This document shows positions 58,184 to 64,000 of a stretch of DNA of 64,000 bases, piece by piece (the first letter of the stretch is position 1; each line of letters opens with the position of its first letter). Source of the stretch: Sanderia malayensis. Lineage: Eukaryota > Cnidaria > Scyphozoa > Semaeostomeae > Pelagiidae. Position numbers and translations under genes: made by a program. Under the pieces are notes generated by a model that searched no databases, was not told the DNA's origin, and worked only from the letters and a program-made list of their open reading frames with translations. The stretch is from assembly GCA_013076295.1 (NCBI GenBank), contig RQOL01000729.1, positions 3,410,001 to 3,474,000 of the forward strand, in the 5' to 3' direction.

Positions 58184-58943
58184 CTGTCATGTGATATGCC
58201 TTTCCATGAATTGTGATAACTGGTGGTCCAGCTCTAGCATGACGTACAATGTTAGCCTTCCATGATGCCATGGCCATTAATGAGTTGTATTGGCGGAAGC
58301 GCTTTAAGAAATATTTTGATTCGGCAGTATCACCAGTGTATAAATGCATGACACTTACTGGAGGTGGTTCAATTTGATCCAGAGCAATTAAACCTCCCAT
58401 GCAACATTTGTTGTATTGTTTTTTTGTGTTTTGTTCTTCTTTGAAGTACTTTGCACCACAATGAATACATGTTCTGTTCATTTTATTCAAGTGGTGTGGT
58501 AATGGGGAGTAGGGGATGAGGTTTTCAGCTTCAATGTTCTCGGGGACAGGGTTGTCAACTTGCATTTGCTGATCTTCAACGGGTTCTGGTATCTGATTTT
58601 CATCAGGTACTGGAACTGTGTCGTGCATCTCGATGTCTAGAGGCTGTTCTGCTGCTGGAAACTCTTGGTTGTGAATGGGAAGCTCTGGTTCCATGTCCAT
58701 CTCCATTGGCTGTATCTGTGGAAGGGGATACTGTGCTGGAAATGGCTGATATTCAGGAGCTTCTAACTGACGGTTTTCGAGTTGCAATTGTTGAAGATCG
58801 TTAAGGGTTGGAAGTTCTGCATTGGTGTCATCTGCCTCCGGAAGGTGAGGTTGTTCGTTGTACTGTCTTTGATACTGACGATACTGCCTCATCTGATTTC
58901 TGCGTCCTGCCCCTGTGATACTTCTCTTAGCCTTGCGCGGCAT
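58184..58943 (-). CDS. Helitron B exon 1: Gln/Pro/Glu-rich N-terminus and zinc finger
   Basis: ATG at 58943 gives MPRKAKRSITGAGRRNQMRQ, a basic start, then a Gln/Pro/Glu-rich region. It ends with MNRTCIHCGAKYFKEEQNTK and NKCCMGGLIALDQIE (zinc-binding Cys pairs), MHLYTGDTAESKYFLKRF and YNSLMAMASWKANIVRHA, the conserved segment before the Rep domain. It is one uninterrupted exon of 760 nt ending in phase 1 at CATGACAG/GTAATT, where copy A has four exons. Confidence 0.85.
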
Positions 58944-60700
58944 GGTGCAAGTTGTGATTTGAAAAAGAAGTATAAGGTATGAGACATACAATTAGGCAAT
59001 ATTATTGTAAATGTTATTGCTTGTTGACAATGGTCTCAATAGCAACAACAACGATAATAATGATAGCCTTGTGTAAAGCTGCAATATAAAGAAGTAAATA
59101 TCATTTATTTAAAGGGTTCCTTATATAAGTTGAAATTGATATAGAAGTCATTGTGAAAGCATTGACATATAATCTAATATGTATTTTATGAATAAATACA
59201 CTTACGTTCAACTGTGGCCGTTTCTGTTACTTGAACAGTCACTAAAATGTAATAGAGTAATTATCAGTAATATAATGTAGCAAATCTTGAATAGAAAATC
59301 ACAATACCTGAATGCAATGAAAATTAACCTGCAGAATGTAGTGTAGTTTTAAAAAACCAAAAAATTAAATTATTAGTCCAGAGTAAATTTGTTGAAAAAC
59401 GGCCCCATAAATGTTTGTTAATATATTTGAAGATCTATTAAACAAACATGATCTTTTTATTGGTAATTAAGTTTAGTTGAGGTAAAATTTACAAAGAGAA
59501 ACAATGCAAAACAAAAATATAAGTTCATTGTTGAAAGGAATTAGTGAAGGTGAGGTGTCCGAAATTTAAAAATCGATTTGCCTGGGCACAGAATAACACA
59601 GAATGAAGGAGTTACCAATTATGAATAATTAACTGTAATGAAAAGTGAAGTCATAATAAAAAACTGTCGTTTATTTGATATATTTCTTACCGAGCCTGTT
59701 TTCTTTCAAATCTATGGTAGAAACAAAGGGGAAATTAGAATAGTGATGAGCAAGAAATAGTTATTTTGCTAACGATGCCTGGACAACACACAACCTGTTA
59801 TTGTTGTTAAAATTATACCAAGGGAAAATATTTATTAAAATTATTCAGCAAAATATTAATGAATAAATGTTGTTAGGTTATATTTGTTGAAAGAACATTT
59901 ATATTACTTACTCAGCGATAAATATGTGCGAATAATAATAGCCTTTTGAAAAATCGTCCAGCTAAAATTAGACAAAATGTGATAATGCAAATTGTTCAGA
60001 GGCGGGATTCTATTGTACTACAAACCCTTTACTATTGGTTCATACACATCACGTGATAAAAAGGGAGGGAAACTTTTTCTTGAAAAGAGAGCTCCCCTTC
60101 GTCCTTTAGATTTGTAAAGGTGGGAAGGAGAAAATTAGCACGTGACAGACTCATTGTGTGAAAGGAAAGAGTGTGTGCTTTAGGGTGGACACGTGTGCAC
60201 GTGTGCACGTGCACGAAGACAAAGGAAGGGAAGCCTGCGCTGCGTACACAGGTACAGCGTGTCGACTCGAGGATAGGAAGAGAGACAGGCGATAAATAAA
60301 ATCCAAATCGGAGGAATAAGAGAAATGGTAATAACATAATTAGATCTTTGTCAATCTCTTCAATCAAATGCTATTTCACAAACTGTAATGAGTTATGGTG
60401 TGTTTTACTTAAATTGCTATCCATTAATTATAGAATTTTGACATATTGGAAGGGAATATGCATCCTTTTATAAAAATTAGTCAACATGCATGGCAGGCTT
60501 GGGTAAGTTTGTTACTGTAGTTTTTATAGGAAATAAGAAAAAAAGGCAAATTCAGAGGAGTTGCATATTAATAATTGAAATTGAAATGTGCTCTCCTTCT
60601 TTTTTTATGTGGGTTAGCTAATATAAGCAATGAGTTGCATTACTGTGTCCTAAAAGTATTCAAAATTATTCAAACTTGTTTCACATAATGTTTATTGTTG
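58944..60700. other. 5' flank of Helitron B, no gene recognised
   Basis: AT-rich with no domain-bearing frame. CACGTG occurs three times at exact 8-bp spacing at 60190, 60198 and 60206, within a short GC-richer patch (60120-60260) that could be a promoter, though nothing shows a transcript. Confidence 0.35.
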
Positions 60701-60701
60701 C

Positions 60702-61000
60702 AGGTCTTGATTGCTGTACAAAAAAGGAGAAAGGTTCTGTTGTTGCTACTCGGTTATTTGTGTGGTAAGTGTATTATTAATATGCAGGTTTTAAAATTAA
60801 AAAAATATATATATGGAATTTAATTTAACAATGAACTGAATTTAAGAACAATTTCAACAGAAAAAGTATTGACCATGCACAAATGAAACATTTTTGAGAT
60901 ATTTTCAAAACATAACTGTATGGTTGCACTTGTAGGTGTTGGTTTGGTTGATGAACAACAAAGTAAAGGCCACTCCTGCTTGGTTTTTTGTGTGGTAAGT
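60702..61000 (+). other. Candidate duplicated micro-exons
   Basis: A 61-nt segment bounded by TTATTGTTGCAG and GTAAGTG (about 60704-60764) could encode VLIAVQKRRKVLLLLGYLC. A 59-nt relative (about 60936-60994) is bounded by TTGCACTTGTAG and GTAAGTG. Both end TTTGTGTG/GTAAGTGTAT. They look like duplicated exons of an unknown gene. The first resembles the basic-hydrophobic N-termini of HARBI1-like proteins only loosely. Confidence 0.25.
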
Positions 61001-61270
61001 GTATAATTTTTTGAACATTAAAACAATGACATGCAAATGGAACTAAATTTAAGAATGAACCAAATATTTAAAAATGTTAACAGGAATGGAACAACAAAGC
61101 ATTGACCATGCATGAATGGAACATTTGTGAGATTGATGATTAGGCCAAAATAAGGTAAATTATTATTAGTGCATAACTTTGTATAAATTTTTTTAATTCA
61201 TGCATGACCAAGCCCACTAAACTACATAACTAAATACTATCTAAATATACTATTTACAAACTATTTACAA

Positions 61271-61503
61271 ACAGTAAAAACCCACATATAAGAACTTTCA
61301 TGTTATTATGTAGGTAGGTGATATTGGTTGCTAGCAATGGAACATATTTTTGGATAAGGTGGTGGAATAAAGATAAAATATGGGAAAACTGTAGCACAAA
61401 GTAACATAAACTTGACTATGAAAAAGTATGTAGAAAAATGAAAGAAAGTGTTAAGTGGTAGGTTGCTAAAAATAGGTGGCTCTTATATGTGGGTTTTTAC
61501 TGT
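61271..61503. repeat. Perfect 23-bp inverted repeat, MITE-like
   Basis: ACAGTAAAAACCCACATATA plus AGA at 61271-61293 is exactly reverse-complemented at 61481-61503. The 187 bp between are AT-rich and non-coding. The size and ends suit a small non-autonomous DNA transposon, but no clear target duplication is seen. Confidence 0.6.
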
Positions 61504-61581
61504 GTCACTATTTAAATGTCAATGGAACTTAAAAACTGAACAAAATGTTGAAAACTATTTACAAAACTATAACTATACTAT

Positions 61582-62151
61582 TTACATATTAAAGTAAATG
61601 AATTTAACAGTTTGAGCACCACGTGCTACTTGGTATGGGTGGGCATGGTCACCATGGAATGGTTGTGGAGGACCTTCCTTTTGGGTGACCTTCCCACCCT
61701 TTTTGTTGGATTTCTTTTTAAGATCTCCTTTTATTTTAATAAAGGCCTCTTCTTGTTTTCTGTAAATTAACATTATTAACAGTTATGTTTTACAGGTTGG
61801 TAACATAAAGTCAAAATAATTTATGCCATTGTTCAAGTGCATATATTGGAGGTGTGAAACATGATGCAACTGATATACTTACACAATTTCATTTGTCGGG
61901 ATCCTCTTCCCAGTGGCAAAAACCAAAATGAATTTTTTCCCAACCAATTCTTCAAATTGGTTGGCACATTCTTTTTTAAGCAATGCTACATTGCTGTATG
62001 TTATCTCCTATAAGGAAAAGAGCGTATGAAGAATAATGGACAACATGAAAATTGGCCAAATATTTAGGAAAGAATGTATGTGATATAATTACTTTTGTAT
62101 TTTTGCCAAATGTAATGGCGATTTGGTGTTGTTTTGGCTTAGCACTTGCCA
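61582..62151 (-). CDS. Candidate small spliced gene of unknown function
   Basis: Exon 3 (61759-61582) and exon 2 (62007-61883) have good borders (TTTCCTTATAG/GAG, TTGT/GTAAGT, AATTTACAG/AAAAC). They join in phase to read EITYSNVALLKKECANQFEE, LVGKKFILVFATGKRIPTNE, IVKQEEAFIKIKGDLKKKSN, then a Gly/Pro/His-rich tail (GPPQPFHGDHAHPYQ) and a TAA. A likely first exon (62151-62093) gives MASAKPKQHQIAITFGKIQ before GTAATT, but its phase is one base off, so either this copy is broken or the start lies elsewhere. No domain is recognised. Confidence 0.42.
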
Positions 62152-62559
62152 TCTTTAAAATGTTCTTGAAATAAAAAATGGAAAATATTGAATGAGGAAA
62201 ATAAGGATTAGAAAATGCTGCATTTATAATTTTATGAAATTCTGATAATAGTTAATTTTTACATATAAATACAGGAAGAGCAAGCGTGAGGTGAAGATTG
62301 AAATAGAAGGAAATACTTACAAAACAGTGAATGAGCGGGCGAGTCTAGTTCAGTGATAATGCTGAAGGAAACAAAAGTAACTTGTGTTAAAAACACTACA
62401 TGAAGTGGAAAATTGTGGTGAATAATATACAATTATTTGTAAGTTTTTTTAGTTTATATGTCTTTGCTTTGTTGAACGTTGGTAGTTTTAAAAGTTACGA
62501 AGAAAAAATTTCCACTTACTTGAATTTGTACGATTGAAATCTGGAAAAGTTTTTCGCGC

Positions 62560-62930
62560 GCTTCTGTCCAAGGTAATTGTCTTGTGATACTATAGCAACA
62601 ATATGGCCTCGCCCAGAAGAATGTAAAATGAAATCGAGGTCTTTTTGACGTGGGGAAACAATCTAATGTAAGTTTTATACTTTACTGTACTCTACTATAC
62701 TATACCATTTAACACTCTACTCTACCATACTATACTTTACTCTACCACCTAATGTGGTACTATGTTCTGTATTTAATTTAAATTCCATTCTGTTGTATAA
62801 AATTTAATATAACTATATTACGTTTTAGCATGCTTCAGTGAAAGTTGGTATTGTCTTTTGAAGCCTCACCAAACAGAATTTTAAATGAAATCGAGGTCTC
62901 ATGGGCGTGTGGAAGCAATGTGGTGCTGGC
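62560..62930. repeat. Two copies of an AAATGAAATCGAGGTCT motif block
   Basis: AAATGAAATCGAGGTCT occurs near 62626 and near 62883, preceded by GCCTC(G/A)CC. A third relative lies near 29274, preceded by ATAGCAACA and GGCCTCG as at 62590. A CTCTACTATACT microsatellite-like tract (62690-62750) lies between. Confidence 0.5.
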
Positions 62931-63083
62931 TTATTCCGATGCTGATGCTATAATATTGATGCATAGTGAAAGTAAAAATTGCATAGCAAGGACTATGGAA
63001 TAGATTGAACTACGAATTGGTGAAAAAATATAGAGGGTATGTTAAGTTGAATAATAGTCACTTGTAAAGTAATATGTAGAAGT

Positions 63084-63560
63084 ATGGCATATGTAGAATT
63101 AAAACTGTGTTTCAGACAAAATAGAAAATATAATGACTTTGCCTTCATCCTACCTAGGACAGGCCCAGACTATTTCAATTATTCATTTTTCCCACGCACC
63201 ATAAAGGACTGGAACATTCTCCCAAACCATATTGTGAAAGCTTCAACCATGAACTCTTTTAAGACACTCTTGTCTACAGTATAACAATCTTTTGAACTAA
63301 GTTTATTTTTTGTTAATTAACTTAATTAATCACCTTTCCTTTGGTTTTTTTAAATATTTTAGGTACCTGCATGTCAGCTCAGTTACCACCAACCCCCTAC
63401 TTTTTTCCTTTGAATTTAACTCAACAAAATTTTGTCAAACAGCTGTACATGCAGTGACCAATTGTATTTCATCAGTGGAGCCCTCAACATCGAGGTAGAT
63501 GTAGACATAAGTAGACATAAATTGGCACACATAAATATGAATACATAAATAATGGTATGA
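63084..63560 (+). mobile_element. CR1/L2-like LINE remnant: end of ORF2 and 3' UTR
   Basis: The frame from about 63084 ends the reverse-transcriptase ORF: LCFRQNRKYNDFAFILPRTG, then DYFNYSFFPRTIKDWNILPN and HIVKASTMNSFKTLLSTV with a stop at 63284. SFFPRTI-x-DWN-x-LP is the usual C-terminal signature of CR1/L2-type ORF2 in invertebrates. The rest of the ORF is missing (5' truncation). The following 250-280 bp are probably the 3' UTR, closing with GTAGACATAA repeats near 63500. There is no clear target duplication. Confidence 0.7.
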
Positions 63561-64000
63561 TCATTCAGTAAATTTATTTTACTTCTTCTTTTTCTGTATA
63601 AAAACCACTATGAGATTACAAAACTATTTAGTATGGAAATTTACATATTATGAGTTATAATATAATAAGTGATTATAATATAATATTTACTTATATATTA
63701 TAAGTTATTATATTAAAATATTATTATTATTTGATTGCCTTTCTTTATTCTGTATACATCTATATATATTATATATATCTACATTGATTGAACCATTTTT
63801 CCTTCAACCTCTGTTTTAATAGTTTTTTTGAATGTGGCAGTTTTCTGCAAGGTATATAACTGTTCCTTTCTCTACATTACAGACTTCCACTTGTGTATGT
63901 ATTATACATAACTATACCTACTATACAAACATAATATACATACTATACCTACTATACTATACTATATAATTATGTTATAGTTTTTTCAGTGAAAGGATAT
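63561..64000. other. AT-rich tail of the window
   Basis: Runs of TTATATTATAAG, ATATATATTATATATAT and CTATACCTACTATAC. No gene is seen. Confidence 0.4.

Larger units (their letters stand above)
51742..58943 (-). pseudogene. Helitron B Rep/helicase gene (five exons, frameshifted)
   Basis: The exons on the minus strand are 58943-58184, 58074-56895, 54673-53425, 53330-52301 and 52161-51742, all with GT-AG borders and the same phases as Helitron A. The HUH motif (RGLPHAHMILFL), the Rep tyrosines (VKYIFKYIHKG), Walker A (GPAGTGKTF), Walker B (WDEASM) and the C-terminal helicase motifs are intact. Several one-base changes break the frame: near 57775, 57625 and 57485 in the Rep exon, several between 54060 and 53590, and one near 52742. 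The second intron contains a 2066-bp non-autonomous Helitron. The gene is probably inactive but less damaged at its catalytic sites than copy A. Confidence 0.92.

Overview
The window looks like AT-rich intergenic DNA from an animal genome, most probably a cnidarian (coral, anemone or hydroid). The organism call is inference. It rests on GT-AG introns inside the coding remnants, on LINE, Helitron, PIF/Harbinger and Mutator-like proteins of the kind common in cnidarian genomes, and on dense satellites. I found no clear single-copy host gene and no rRNA or tRNA. Nearly every long open frame is either a decayed transposon gene or a spurious frame through a tandem repeat.

Layout: (1) 1-2.5 kb holds the 3' part of a FEN1/PIN-like 'EADTR' gene (+) facing a broken gene remnant (-). 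(2) 3.5-12.3 kb is repeat: a 277-bp duplication, then a large diverged satellite split cleanly by a non-autonomous Helitron (8824-10968), then a 177-bp tandem repeat. (3) 13.0-19.3 kb (-) is a decayed DDE transposase gene of Mutator-like type. Its reading carries, in order, a FLYWCH-like zinc finger, a DDE core, a PHD-like finger, a USP-type deubiquitinase, a Ulp1-type SUMO protease and a spliced macrodomain-like tail. (4) 19317-22573 is a PIF/Harbinger element with 44-bp inverted ends. (5) 23.2-27.8 kb has a three-copy repeat, a second EADTR gene cut off by satellite, and a perfect 697-bp tandem duplication. (6) 27.8-31.5 kb has another tandem array, then two truncated Helitrons joined end to end. 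(7) 34.3-41.8 kb (-) is Helitron A, an autonomous-type Rep/helicase gene killed by an HUH mutation, a Walker A mutation, two nonsense codons and a 5'-truncated LINE with a 15-bp target duplication. (8) 43.8-49.4 kb holds Helitrons loaded with a 14-bp minisatellite and an assembly gap of 100 N. (9) 51.7-58.9 kb (-) is Helitron B. Its catalytic motifs are intact but it is frameshifted, and a non-autonomous Helitron (54774-56839) sits in its second intron. (10) 59-64 kb has candidate small exons, a MITE-like inverted repeat and a CR1/L2-like LINE tail.

How the parts relate: Helitrons A and B encode the Rep/helicase type that would mobilise the non-autonomous copies in trans. The non-autonomous copies share a 5' TC end with a CACGTG site, ATTGTTT iterons at 19/22-bp spacing, and a 3' hairpin plus CTAG. 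The most unusual locus is the Mutator-like gene joining ubiquitin, SUMO and possibly ADP-ribose enzymes to a transposase.
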